Assembly: GCF_902826555.1 (NCBI RefSeq)
Contig: NZ_CADEFI010000034.1
Span: 1 to 36,878, forward strand
Source of the DNA: an uncultured Hyphomicrobium sp.
Lineage (GTDB): Bacteria; Pseudomonadota; Alphaproteobacteria; Rhizobiales; Hyphomicrobiaceae
Reading direction: 5' to 3'
DNA length: 36,878 bases
A program made the position numbers and the translations under genes. A model generated the notes under the pieces. That model saw only the letters and a program-made list of their open reading frames with translations, had not been told where the DNA came from and ran no database searches. Shown here piece after piece: positions 9,593 through 19,599 of this stretch; position 1 is the stretch's first letter, and every line of letters begins with the position of its first letter.

Positions 9593-10503
9593 TGGGCGGG
9601 GCAAGCGAGGACGAGGAACTTTTCGCGGACGCACGGCCGGGCGCGAGTCCGGATGGTCTGTCTCCGCTGCGCGAGGTGATCCGGCGCCACGATCTCGCGG
9701 CCAAGAAGAGCCTCGGACAGAATTTCATCCTCGACCTCAATCTCACGCGGCGTATCGCGCGCGCGGGAGGCTCAATTGCGGGGCGTACGGTGGTCGAGGT
9801 GGGGCCCGGTCCCGGAGGACTGACGCGCGGACTGCTGATGGAAGGCGCGGCGCGGGTGATCGCCGTCGAGCGGGACTCGCGCTGCCTCCCAGCGCTTGCG
9901 GAGATCGCGCAGCGATACCCCGGACAGCTCGATGTGCATGAGGGTGACGCGCTGGAAGCGGACTGGAGGTCGCTGCTCGGTGCCGGGGGGCAGAAGGCCG
10001 TGATCGCGGCCAACCTTCCCTACAACGCCGCGACGACACTGCTGGTCGGCTGGCTCGAGACGGAGCCGTGGCCGCCATGGTGGGACCGCATGGTGCTGAT
10101 GTTCCAGAAGGAGGTGGCGGAGCGCATCGTGGCGCAACCGGGCACCAAGGACTACGGCCGCCTGTCGGTCATCGCACAGTGGCGCAGCGAGGCGCATATC
10201 GCGCTGACCCTCAAGCCGGAGGCCTTCACGCCGCCGCCGAAAGTGTCCTCGGCGGTGGTCGTCTTCACGCCGCGAGAGGCGCCGCAGCCGGCGTGCTCGG
10301 TCAAGACACTCGGTCGCGTGACGGCGGCAGCGTTCGGCCAGAGACGCAAGATGCTGCGGGCTTCCCTCAAAACGCTGGTGCCCAATCCGGAGGAATTGCT
10401 GGATGCGGCCGGCATCTCTCCCGAGCTCAGGGCGGAGCGGCTTTCGGTGCGCGACTTCGCCAAGCTGGCGCTGATCTACGAGCGCTCCATCGCGGGGCGT
10501 TGA
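9592..10503 (+). CDS. rsmA: 16S rRNA (adenine1518/1519-N6)-dimethyltransferase RsmA (KsgA)
   Basis: Dimethylates the two adjacent adenines of the 3'-terminal 16S rRNA hairpin, a late 30S maturation checkpoint. Seen: [18 protein letters not shown] (RNA-binding N-terminal motif), SAM motif [16 protein letters not shown], the acidic residue after strand 2 in VIAVERDSR, catalytic motif IV NLPYN, and the C-terminal helical part with [13 protein letters not shown]. The length of 303 aa is slightly above E. coli KsgA because of an acidic 27-residue N-terminal extension. The ATG at 9592 overlaps the pdxA stop by one base. It ends the lptF-to-rsmA run and converges on the ferredoxin reductase gene 40 bases on. 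Confidence 0.96.
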   Translation: MGGASEDEELFADARPGASPDGLSPLREVIRRHDLAAKKSLGQNFILDLNLTRRIARAGGSIAGRTVVEVGPGPGGLTRGLLMEGAARVIAVERDSRCLPALAEIAQRYPGQLDVHEGDALEADWRSLLGAGGQKAVIAANLPYNAATTLLVGWLETEPWPPWWDRMVLMFQKEVAERIVAQPGTKDYGRLSVIAQWRSEAHIALTLKPEAFTPPPKVSSAVVVFTPREAPQPACSVKTLGRVTAAAFGQRRKMLRASLKTLVPNPEELLDAAGISPELRAERLSVRDFAKLALIYERSIAGR

Positions 10504-10543
10504 CAGCGCGCCGCGTGGCGCCTCGTCGTTGCGGGCGAAGCGC

Positions 10544-11975
<1,432 letters not shown>

Positions 11976-12211
11976 CGACGGCGGGCTCCAAGATGCTCGG
12001 GCTTCTCCTTCTCATGAAACCTCGATCGCGCTCGGGACACCGGGACCCAGGCGCTCATGGTCATCTACGGAGAATGGTGGCGGCAGGATTAATGGCCCCG
12101 GTCCTTTAATTCAAGATCCCGAGACGCCGCGCATGGGCGGTTGTGGAGCTTGGGTAAAAAGCTTTGTGGCGGGACGAGTTGTGCCGGAAATACGATCAGG
12201 CTCCCCGTGTC

Positions 12212-12643
12212 TCAGGACCGGGCGCGCTCGGAGGGGAAGGTGTCGTCGACGTAGGTCTGGACGACCTCGGACGCGGCCTCGAGGGCGGTCAGGAGGCGAT
12301 CACGCTCCTCTTCGTCGGCAAGACCGGCGCTTTGCTCGGCTTCGAGGGCCAGGCGGGCGACTTGCCAAGCACCGACGGCGCGCGCCGAGCCCTTGATGGT
12401 GTGGGCGGCAACGTGCCATTCGCGGTCCGTCGCGGCAAAGCGCAATTGTTCAATCGAAAGCGGAAGCTGGGCCAGGAACAGGCCCAGGATCTCGCGCTCG
12501 AGGGTGGGACTGCCGAGGGTATAGCGACTGAGGTGGGCCCGATCGATCGCCTCGGCATCGGTGCCCGGCAAGGCAAGCGGCTCGGTGCCGCGGTTGCGGG
12601 CGTCATGGCGGAGTCCAGTCGCGCGCTCTCTCAGGGGGCCCAT
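12212..12643 (-). CDS. Stand-alone HPt phosphotransfer domain protein
   Basis: Likely histidine phosphotransfer protein of a multistep phosphorelay. Seen: 143 aa, helical, with the HPt phospho-acceptor motif AAHTIKGSARAVGAW (His81) inside a domain spanning about residues 33-132, and RYTLGSPTLEREILGLFLAQ as the usual first helix. There is no kinase, receiver or membrane segment. No sensor kinase or response regulator is nearby, so its partners are encoded elsewhere. The ATG at 12643 has no clear ribosome-binding site; the first 25 or so residues look non-conserved and a later start is possible. It diverges from the coiled-coil gene at 13043. Confidence 0.82.
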   Translation of the reverse strand: MGPLRERATGLRHDARNRGTEPLALPGTDAEAIDRAHLSRYTLGSPTLEREILGLFLAQLPLSIEQLRFAATDREWHVAAHTIKGSARAVGAWQVARLALEAEQSAGLADEEERDRLLTALEAASEVVQTYVDDTFPSERARS

Positions 12644-13042
12644 GGCGTTCAGAACCTGTCTCGGGAGGGTCTGGAGCTACCCTATGGCCGGTCCCGGCGG
12701 CCTTAGGATGTAGCGGCACGGAAGGCAAATGATCCGTTTCGCTATAACGATTTCTGAACGCAATACGCTAAGTAACTGTTAATACGTACTATAAAATCGG
12801 CACTGATTCAATAATTTTTGACCCGGCGCGGTGCGACGAACGGCGTTGTGAGCGAACTTCATTTGGCCCCAAACGAAGCCTACTCGGCTCATTGGCGGGA
12901 TGCGGCCAGGCGGGCTTCCGCCTCCGAGACAAAAAAGGGCGTTGATGGGACGGCTTACGGCGAGAAATCCCGTTTGAGCAAAAGCCTTGTACTGCAGTAG
13001 CATGTTGAGGGGCAGCCGGCGTATTCCGGCACGGACGGGTGG
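12644..13042. other. Divergent intergenic region with AT-rich patch
   Basis: A 399-base gap between the divergent HPt and coiled-coil genes. Bases about 12720-12830 are conspicuously AT-rich for this genome. They contain TTAA (12779-12782) then 7 bases then TATAA (12790-12794), one mismatch from the CtrA consensus TTAA-N7-TTAA. I see no gene or RNA here. Confidence 0.4.
12783..12811 (-). promoter_or_regulatory. Candidate promoter for the HPt gene
   Basis: On the minus strand TTGAAT (12806-12811) and TACGTA (12783-12788) are 17 bases apart, in the only clearly AT-rich patch of this region. It would give a leader of about 130 bases. The match is modest and by eye. Confidence 0.25.
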
Positions 13043-15976
13043 ATGGCTCAAGATCAGAAATCAGGCGCGGCGGCGTCTCAGAAGGCGCCAGCTAACGGTG
13101 CCGGACCGGTGGTTCCGTCCAAGGTCGGGCCTGCCTTGCCGCCGCCCGTACCGCCTAGCCTGACGATGCCGCCGGCCGCGGCAAAGCCGGATGCCGCCAA
13201 ACCCGACGCCGTGAAGCCCACCGACGCTGCCAAGGTGTCCGCAAAATCCGCAGGCGACGGCGGTGCCGATCCCCTTTCACTCGCCGTGCCGGCAAGCACG
13301 GTCGTCAACCTCGGCTCGCCGACGGCGACCGTCAATCATCGGCTGCCGCCGCCGCTTCCCAACATGGCCGCGCAGGCGCAAGCCGCCAGCCCACCGGTAC
13401 CTGCGAATAACGAGCCGCAGGTGGAGCCGGTGCGGCGCATGGCCCGGCGGCGTCCGGCCGGCCCACCGCGCGGCAAGATCGCCGCCAACGACGACGCGCC
13501 GTCCATCGGCGGCCTCATCTATGCGCTCGAGCAGAAACCCTCGACGACGCCTTTCAAATACGCGGCGATCGCAACCGTCGGCTGGACGGTCATCTGTCTC
13601 ATCTTCTCGTGGATCATCGTGCGTGCGGAGCTGGCGTCGGGGGCGACGTTCCTGTCGCTGTTCGAAAAGCCGTCGACGTTCCTGACGGTGACGGCGATCA
13701 TCGTGCCCATTGCCGTACTCTGGGCGCTGGCGCTGCTCGCGTGGCGATCGGACGAGCTTCGCTTGCGTTCGTCGACCATGACCGAGGTCGCCATCCGGCT
13801 GGCCGAGCCCGACCGCATGGCGGAGCAGTCCGTCGCTTCGTTGGGTCAGGCCGTGCGCCGGCAGGTGTCGTTCATGAACGATGCCATCTCGCGGGCGCTG
13901 GGCCGCGCGGGCGAACTCGAGGCGTTGGTGCACAACGAGGTCACAGCGCTCGAACGGTCCTACGAAGAGAACGAGCGCAAGATCAAAGGCCTCATCCAGG
14001 AGCTCGCGGGCGAGCGCACGTCGCTGCTGTCGACCAGCGAGCGCGTCACGGAGACGCTGAAAACGCTCGGCACCGATATTCCGACCCTGATCGACCGGCT
14101 GTCGAACCAGCAGATCAAGCTCGCAGGTATCATTCAGGGTGCCGGCGAGAACCTGGTGCAGCTCGAATCCGCCGTCGGGCAGAGCACCGACCGGCTGGAG
14201 AACGCCCTCGGCGGCAAGACGATGCAGCTCCAGACCATGCTCGAAGGCTACACCACGGGCCTCGCCACGGCTCTCGGTGCCAGAACCGACCAGCTGCAGT
14301 CCGCCATCGCGAGCTACGTCGATACGCTCGATACCTCGCTCAGCCAGCGGACCGAGAAGCTTCAGTTCGTGTTCGAGGAGTACGCGCGCGCGCTCGACAC
14401 CTCGCTCTCCAATCGCGCGCAGGCACTCGACATGCAGCTCGTCGAGCGGACCAAGGCGCTCGACATGGCCTTCGGTCAGCGGCTCAAGTCGTTCGACGAA
14501 TCCATCGTGCGCTCGACGATGAACATCGATTCCGCGGTCGCCGAAAAGGCACGTGCCCTCACCAGCGCCCTCGACAGCCACGCCCGTACCTTCAGCGAGA
14601 CGATTGCGCGCCAGGCCGTCAATCTCGACGAGAGCCTGATGCACGGCATCAACTCCGTGCGCCGCACGAGCGAGAACATCACGCGCCAGTCGCTCAAGGC
14701 CATCGAGGGCCTCGCAGGCCAGTCGGAGATGCTGAAGCGCGTGTCGGAAAATCTGCTGTCGCAGGTCAACACCGTCACCAATCGCTTCGAGGGCCAGGGA
14801 CAGGCCATCCTGCGGGCCGCCAGCTCGCTCGAGAACGCCAACTTCAAGATCGAGTCGACGCTGCAGGGTCGCCACGCCGAGCTCACGCACACGATGGAGC
14901 AGCTGACCGGCAAGGCCGACGAATTCGGCCGCTTCGTGCAGGGTTTCTCGTCGTCCATGGAAGGCTCGCTGACGAATGCCGAGCAGCGTGCGCGGGCGGC
15001 GGCCGAACAGCTTCGCAACAGCACGGAGGCCGCGCAGCGGAGCGCGCTCGCGGATCTCGAACGGTTCCGCCTCGAAGCGGGCGCGGAAGGCGAGCGCACG
15101 ATCGACGACCTGCGCAACCGCTTCTCCAACATCTCCAACGTCGTCAATGAGCAGCTCACCTCGCTCACGAGCCGGTTCGACGAGACGTCGGACGAGGTAC
15201 GCCAGCGTGCAAGCCGGGCCGCCGCCGAGATCGCAGCGGAGCAAGCGCGCCTCAAAGAGCAGATGGACCGTCTGCCGACGGCAACGCGCGAGAACGCAGA
15301 AAGCATGCGCCGTGCGTTGCACGACCAGTTGCGCGCCATCGAGCAGCTCTCGAACCTCACCACGCGGTCGATCGCCGGCCGGGACGTGGCTCCGCCGCAG
15401 CAGTCCCCCTACAGCGGCGCAGGGTACGGCGGCAGCGGCGGATCGGGTACCCTCACCGGCTCCTATGTTGCCGCGGCTTCGCGCGTGCCTCCGGCCTATC
15501 AGCCGGCCTTGCCGCGCCCGAGCGCTGCTGCATCGGGCGACAACCGGGATACATGGTCGCTCGGCGATCTCCTTGCGCGCGCCTCGCGTGACGATGAGGG
15601 CCACGGTGGCGGCGCTGCCCCCTCGTCCGCGCCCGCGCCGATCCCCTTCCACAGCCAGATCGACATCATTGCCCGCGCACTCGACCCGGCGACCACGGCC
15701 GCACTCTGGCAGCGCATCGCCCAAGGGCAGCGCGGCGTCATGGTGCGCAGCATCTACACGCCCGAAGGCCGGTCGATCTTCGACGATCTCAGCATGCGCT
15801 ACCGGGCGGATGGGGACCTGCAGCGCACGATCAATCACTACCTGATGGATTTCGAGAACATTCGGCGCGATGCCGAGCAACGCGATCCTTCGGGCCGCGC
15901 GGTCAATGCGCACCTGCTCTCCGACATGGGCCGGGTCTACCTGTTCCTTGCTCACGTGAGCGGGCGCATCACGTAA
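13043..15976 (+). CDS. Large membrane-anchored coiled-coil protein, GPR-like
   Basis: A 977-residue protein of unproven function. Seen, in order: a Pro/Ala-rich disordered N-terminus (1-165); two TM segments at about 170-192 and 211-233; a long helical rod at about 240-790 with recurrent units of roughly 20 residues such as ALGARTDQLQSAIASYVDTL and SLSNRAQALDMQLVERTKAL, reminiscent of apolipoprotein A/E repeats; a Gly/Ser/Pro linker; and a compact C-terminal domain at about 866-977 (IPFHSQIDIIARALD to GRVYLFLAHVSGRIT). This architecture resembles the growth pole ring (GPR) protein of Agrobacterium and its shorter relatives in polar-growing Hyphomicrobiales, though it is about half GPR's length. 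Inference: a scaffold at the cell pole or envelope. The ATG at 13043 has a poor ribosome-binding site. Tools may mislabel it as kinesin-like or chemotaxis-like because of the coiled coil. Confidence 0.75.
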   Translation: MAQDQKSGAAASQKAPANGAGPVVPSKVGPALPPPVPPSLTMPPAAAKPDAAKPDAVKPTDAAKVSAKSAGDGGADPLSLAVPASTVVNLGSPTATVNHRLPPPLPNMAAQAQAASPPVPANNEPQVEPVRRMARRRPAGPPRGKIAANDDAPSIGGLIYALEQKPSTTPFKYAAIATVGWTVICLIFSWIIVRAELASGATFLSLFEKPSTFLTVTAIIVPIAVLWALALLAWRSDELRLRSSTMTEVAIRLAEPDRMAEQSVASLGQAVRRQVSFMNDAISRALGRAGELEALVHNEVTALERSYEENERKIKGLIQELAGERTSLLSTSERVTETLKTLGTDIPTLIDRLSNQQIKLAGIIQGAGENLVQLESAVGQSTDRLENALGGKTMQLQTMLEGYTTGLATALGARTDQLQSAIASYVDTLDTSLSQRTEKLQFVFEEYARALDTSLSNRAQALDMQLVERTKALDMAFGQRLKSFDESIVRSTMNIDSAVAEKARALTSALDSHARTFSETIARQAVNLDESLMHGINSVRRTSENITRQSLKAIEGLAGQSEMLKRVSENLLSQVNTVTNRFEGQGQAILRAASSLENANFKIESTLQGRHAELTHTMEQLTGKADEFGRFVQGFSSSMEGSLTNAEQRARAAAEQLRNSTEAAQRSALADLERFRLEAGAEGERTIDDLRNRFSNISNVVNEQLTSLTSRFDETSDEVRQRASRAAAEIAAEQARLKEQMDRLPTATRENAESMRRALHDQLRAIEQLSNLTTRSIAGRDVAPPQQSPYSGAGYGGSGGSGTLTGSYVAAASRVPPAYQPALPRPSAAASGDNRDTWSLGDLLARASRDDEGHGGGAAPSSAPAPIPFHSQIDIIARALDPATTAALWQRIAQGQRGVMVRSIYTPEGRSIFDDLSMRYRADGDLQRTINHYLMDFENIRRDAEQRDPSGRAVNAHLLSDMGRVYLFLAHVSGRIT

Positions 15977-15997
15977 GCCGGCGCCCGGGTCTCTCAG

Positions 15998-16981
15998 ATG
16001 TCCGTCACCCTTGCCGTTGCGATCGAGCGTTTTCCGCTGAACGTGCCGTTCGTCATTTCGCGCGGAGCAAAGACGGACGCCGTCGTGGTTGCGGTCACGC
16101 TTTCCAACGGGACGACGTCCGGGCACGGCGAATGCACGCCCTATGCCCGTTACGGCGAAACGCCGGAGAGCGTCGTGGCGGCGATCGAGGCGGCAATCCG
16201 CATCCCGGGCGCGCTCGAGAGCCGCGCAGTGCTCAACACTGCGCTTCCGGCCGGCGCGGCGCGCAATGCGCTCGACTGTGCGCTGTGGGATCTGGAAGCG
16301 AAGTCGTCAGGCGTTTCCGTGGCCGAGCTTGCGGGGGTCAAACCCGCGACGGCCGTGGAGACGTGCTTCACGCTGAGCCTCGACACGCCCGAGGCGATGG
16401 CGCGCGCCGCGCGCGAGGCGGCCGCACACAGGCTCCTGAAGCTCAAGCTCGGCGGCGATGGGGACATGGCGCGTATGGCGGCCGTACGGCAGGCGCGTCC
16501 CGACGCGCGGCTGGTCGCGGATGCCAACGAGGCCTGGACCGAGGACATGGTCGGCCCCTTTCTCGGAGCAGCCGACGAAAGCCGTTTCGAGCTGATCGAG
16601 CAGCCGCTGCCGGCAGGGGCGGACGACATGCTCGACGGGCTCATGCATTCCGTTCCCGTCTGCGGGGATGAGAGCGTGCATACGCGGGCCGATCTCGCCG
16701 CGCTCGTGCACCGCTACGCGGCCATCAACATCAAGCTCGACAAAACGGGCGGGCTCACCGAGGCGCTGGCGTTGCGCAAGGCCGCGCTCGATGCCGGTCT
16801 TCAGGTGATGGTCGGCTCTATGGTGGCGACGTCGCTCGCCGTGGCGCCGGCGTTTCTGGTGGCACACGGCGCCCAGTGGGCCGATCTCGACGGCCCTCTG
16901 CTGCTGGCCAGCGACCGAGATCCACCGGCGCGTTTCGAGGGCGGCCTGCTTCATCCGCCTCCTCCGCAGCTCTGGGGCTAA
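15998..16981 (+). CDS. Dipeptide epimerase (L-Ala-D/L-Glu epimerase-like, enolase superfamily)
   Basis: Probable epimerase acting on L-Ala-D-Glu or a related murein-derived or N-acyl amino acid. Seen: 327 aa with an N-terminal capping domain (ERFPLNVPFVISRGAKTDA) and a muconate-lactonizing-type barrel. It carries the catalytic KLKLGG (Lys-x-Lys), metal ligands in DANEAW, EQPLP and CGDESVH, and the second catalytic lysine in IKLDKTGG. These are the complete enolase-superfamily residues of the epimerase subgroup. Specificity cannot be read from sequence; N-acetyl-D-glutamate racemase (DgcA-like) is an alternative name used for close relatives, but no dgcN partner is in the window. It begins 21 bases after the coiled-coil gene, so cotranscription is likely, and converges on the MFS gene with a 4-base gap. 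Confidence 0.88.
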   Translation: MSVTLAVAIERFPLNVPFVISRGAKTDAVVVAVTLSNGTTSGHGECTPYARYGETPESVVAAIEAAIRIPGALESRAVLNTALPAGAARNALDCALWDLEAKSSGVSVAELAGVKPATAVETCFTLSLDTPEAMARAAREAAAHRLLKLKLGGDGDMARMAAVRQARPDARLVADANEAWTEDMVGPFLGAADESRFELIEQPLPAGADDMLDGLMHSVPVCGDESVHTRADLAALVHRYAAINIKLDKTGGLTEALALRKAALDAGLQVMVGSMVATSLAVAPAFLVAHGAQWADLDGPLLLASDRDPPARFEGGLLHPPPPQLWG

Positions 16982-16985
16982 GTGC

Positions 16986-18389
16986 CTAGGCGCGGTCGGG
17001 CGTATCGTTCCAGAGAAGACTGCCGGTCCACCGGGCGCGGATAAAGAGCGCCGCGGCGAGACCCACGGCGGCGAGTGCGGCCATGGCGAGGTAGGCGTGG
17101 CCGCCGATACGCGCCCAGATCCAGCCCGACGTCAGCGTCGCGGCGCCCATCACGAGTCCCGACGCCACGGTTGCATAGAGGGCCTGCGCGGTGCCTTGCG
17201 TTCCTTCGGGCACGGCGCGCGAAATGAAATGCATGGCGCCCAGGTGGGAGGCGCCATAGGTCAAGGTGTGCAGTGTCTGCAGCGGGATCAGCAAAGGGAG
17301 CGGCGGCGCAAAGCTCATCATGATCCATCGCGCCACGGACGCAGCGGTGGCTGCGAGCAATAGCGTCTCGGCGCCCCAGCGGCGGACCACACGACCCGAA
17401 TAGGCGAAGAGCACCACCTCACCCGCAATGGCGATGGCCCACAACGCGCCGACCCAGGCGTTCGACACCCCTTGCGCATGCCATTGCAGGGCGCCGAATG
17501 CGTAGAACATGCCGTGGCTCCCCTGTGCGGCGCCAGCCGCTACGAGGAAAGCGAGGAACACCGGATTGACGATGAGCTTTCGGGCGTCGCTGAAATTGCC
17601 GCTCCTCGATGCTGGGCCCTGCTCTTGGCGCAATGGCGATCCTTCGATGGCGACCGCGGGAATCGTCTCCACCTCGTGGATAACGTCTGCAACGACCGGC
17701 GCGTCGGCTGCCTGACCTGCCGGAGATTTGCCTTTTGAAAGATCGGCCGCGGCGACGGTGTTGGCGCGTTCCGGCAGGAACCAGGCGCAAACGGCCGTTG
17801 CGAAGGCACCGGCAATGATACAGCCGACGACGGCGCCCGCGCCCACGTGGTCGATCAGCCAGCCGCCGACAAAGCCCGCGGCGACGAATGTGAGCGAGCC
17901 CCAGAGGCGCATGCGTCCATAGTCGAGCCCATGCGCGCGCACACCGGCGACGGCAATGGTTTCTGTCAGGGGGACGGTGGTCGACAGCGCAATGGCAAAC
18001 GGAACGGCGAGAAGAAAAATCGGCCAGAAGCCCTGGGCCTGAGCGAACAGGAGCGCAAGGAGCACGACAAGCCACGCGAGCGCGTTGATCAGCATGCGAT
18101 GCGTTTCGGTACGGTCGCCCCACAACGCCACCGTGGGCGTGATGAAGACACGCAGGAAATACGGAGCGGCGGTGATAACGGCGATTTCCTCGGCCGAGAG
18201 CCCCCGCACGTCGAGCCAGACGGGCAGATACGGAAGATGGACGCCGTAGATCGTGAACAGCGCGCCGTAGAACGCCGCAAGACGGAGGCTATAGGATGTG
18301 CGGACGGAGGCGGTGCCGATGCCCCTCCCCTCGGCGTCGTCGTGACTGTCTCGCCCCATGCCCCGCGGTCCGTCTGTGCCCCGGGTCAT
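16986..18389 (-). CDS. MFS transporter, HcaT/phenylpropionate-permease-like family
   Basis: Inner-membrane secondary transporter with about 12 TM segments and both termini inside. Seen: 467 aa. The first membrane segment contains AAFYGALFTIYGVHLPYLPVW, followed by FLRVFITPTVALWGDRTE and LDYGRMRLWGSLTF, all typical of the LacY/HcaT-like branch. A long hydrophilic central loop (about 215-265) separates the two six-helix halves, and the second half has HFISRAVPEGTQGTAQALY. Substrate unknown: the family includes 3-phenylpropionate and sugar permeases, and the neighbours give no pathway. The ATG at 18389 leaves a 28-residue polar leader, so a later start is possible. It is transcribed in the same direction as thiD but separated from it by 373 bases holding a terminator. 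Confidence 0.85.
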   Translation of the reverse strand: MTRGTDGPRGMGRDSHDDAEGRGIGTASVRTSYSLRLAAFYGALFTIYGVHLPYLPVWLDVRGLSAEEIAVITAAPYFLRVFITPTVALWGDRTETHRMLINALAWLVVLLALLFAQAQGFWPIFLLAVPFAIALSTTVPLTETIAVAGVRAHGLDYGRMRLWGSLTFVAAGFVGGWLIDHVGAGAVVGCIIAGAFATAVCAWFLPERANTVAAADLSKGKSPAGQAADAPVVADVIHEVETIPAVAIEGSPLRQEQGPASRSGNFSDARKLIVNPVFLAFLVAAGAAQGSHGMFYAFGALQWHAQGVSNAWVGALWAIAIAGEVVLFAYSGRVVRRWGAETLLLAATAASVARWIMMSFAPPLPLLIPLQTLHTLTYGASHLGAMHFISRAVPEGTQGTAQALYATVASGLVMGAATLTSGWIWARIGGHAYLAMAALAAVGLAAALFIRARWTGSLLWNDTPDRA

Positions 18390-18762
18390 GCCCAGGTTGT
18401 GCCGGCGCGTTTAGCAGAGGCGTTGTCCGAGCGCGAGGAGATCCTGCCGGCCGCGCGAGATCGCCGGCCACTCCAAACAAAGAAAACCGGCCCGGATGGC
18501 CCGGACCGGTTTTCATTGAGCTGAACGACGTCCCTGATCGCCGGTCGGCTCCCCCCAAAGAGTCGTAGTCTAGTTGTGCGCTGCTCGATCGCCCCCCGAC
18601 GTCGGCGCTGCACGAGGGGGAGAGTTGCAGAAGGGAGCGCGCGAGACAAGACCGTGGCGGCATTGAGGCATCGCATTCGGCATCCGGCGATGCATTGATG
18701 TCACATGCACATTGACGACGATCCGGATGCCGATTTTTAGGGATCGGAATCTGCACTCGATA
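18390..18762. other. thiD-MFS intergenic region
   Basis: A 373-base gap between two leftward genes. It contains the terminator-like hairpin at 18483-18513 and a weak 5-bp stem CCGAT (18730-18734)/ATCGG (18743-18747) just after thiD. The 220 bases between these could be thiD trailer or a small RNA ending at the strong hairpin; I cannot distinguish these. A 96-codon minus-strand frame (18386-18676) reads through the hairpin and has no recognisable product. Confidence 0.4.
18483..18513 (-). terminator. Rho-independent terminator-like hairpin after thiD
   Basis: Arms 18483-18495 and 18501-18513 pair over 13 bp with one mismatch around a 5-base loop. On the minus strand the stem ends in TTTT followed by a T-rich CTTTGTTT, as expected for termination of leftward transcription from the tkt-pgk-ccdA-thiD run, about 250 bases past the thiD stop. 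The A/T ends also allow some activity in the other direction. Confidence 0.75.
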
Positions 18763-19596
18763 TCAGGATCTTGTCTCGGATTTGCGTAGGGCGTGCAGAT
18801 GGTCGACGGGACCGTCTCCTTTGCCGACGCCGAGCGTGCGGCCGGCTTCGATGGCCTTCCAGACGTACGCTTTCGCGGCGCCGACGGCGGCCGCCAGATC
18901 ATCACCTTCGGCGAGACGGGCGGCGATGGCAGCGGCCAGCGTACAGCCGGTGCCATGCGTGTTGCGGGTGGCGACGCGCGGCGCGCTGAACCGTTCGGAT
19001 CCTTCCCTGCGCACGAGGAGGTCGATGGCCTCGGGACCTTCGCCATGTCCGCCCTTCATCAACACGGCTTTGGCGCCGAGTGCCAGGAGTGCGCGGCCCT
19101 GGGCTTCCATCTCGGCTTCGGTCACGGCCACCGGCGCATCGAGCAGACGGGCGGCTTCACGCAGGTTGGGCGTGACGATGGTGGCAATGGGGAACAGGCG
19201 CGTGCGCACCGCATCGATGGCGTCGGGGGCGAGCAGCACGTCGCCGCTCGTCGCCACCATGACCGGGTCGGCCACCAGTGGGGCGCCACCAAACTGATGG
19301 AAGCCGTCCGCTACGGTCTCGACGGTGGCGCGGTCGCCGAGCATGCCGGTCTTGACGGCCCTGACGGCGAGGTCGGAGGCAACCGATGACATCTGGGCTG
19401 CAATGATGTCGGGCGGCAGTGTCAGCACGCCCTGTACGCCCTGGGTGTTCTGCGCCGTGATAGCGGTGATGACGGTGGCGCCATAGACACCCAGCGCCGA
19501 GAACGTCTTGAGGTCGGCCTGGATGCCGGCACCGCCCGAGCTGTCGGAGCCGGCGATGGTGAGCGCGATCGGCCTGCCGTGCTTGCCTTCCGTCAC
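18763..19596 (-). CDS. thiD: Hydroxymethylpyrimidine/phosphomethylpyrimidine kinase ThiD
   Basis: Ribokinase-fold enzyme that phosphorylates HMP and HMP-P to give HMP-PP for thiamine synthesis. Seen: N-terminal [23 protein letters not shown] (substrate site), [29 protein letters not shown], and the C-terminal anion hole/catalytic motif [15 protein letters not shown]. Length 277 aa is normal. The start is GTG at 19596, supported by GGAGG at 19603-19607, 7 bases away. The ccdA stop lies 3 bases upstream, so it is the last gene of tkt-pgk-ccdA-thiD. Its placement with transketolase is notable because thiamine diphosphate is the transketolase cofactor. Confidence 0.95.
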   Translation of the reverse strand: MTEGKHGRPIALTIAGSDSSGGAGIQADLKTFSALGVYGATVITAITAQNTQGVQGVLTLPPDIIAAQMSSVASDLAVRAVKTGMLGDRATVETVADGFHQFGGAPLVADPVMVATSGDVLLAPDAIDAVRTRLFPIATIVTPNLREAARLLDAPVAVTEAEMEAQGRALLALGAKAVLMKGGHGEGPEAIDLLVRREGSERFSAPRVATRNTHGTGCTLAAAIAARLAEGDDLAAAVGAAKAYVWKAIEAGRTLGVGKGDGPVDHLHALRKSETRS

Positions 19597-19599
19597 GGG

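Noticed and set aside
12730-12735. TGATCC as a second sigma-E -35 element
   Set aside because: At 18 bases spacing there is no TA-type -10.
13277-16126. 949-codon minus-strand open frame opposite the coiled-coil gene
   Set aside because: High-GC antisense shadow; the plus-strand product has TM segments, regular helical repeats and a conserved-looking C-terminal domain.
18386-18676. 96-codon minus-strand frame after thiD
   Set aside because: It reads through the terminator hairpin, has no ribosome-binding site or family resemblance, and overlaps the MFS start.
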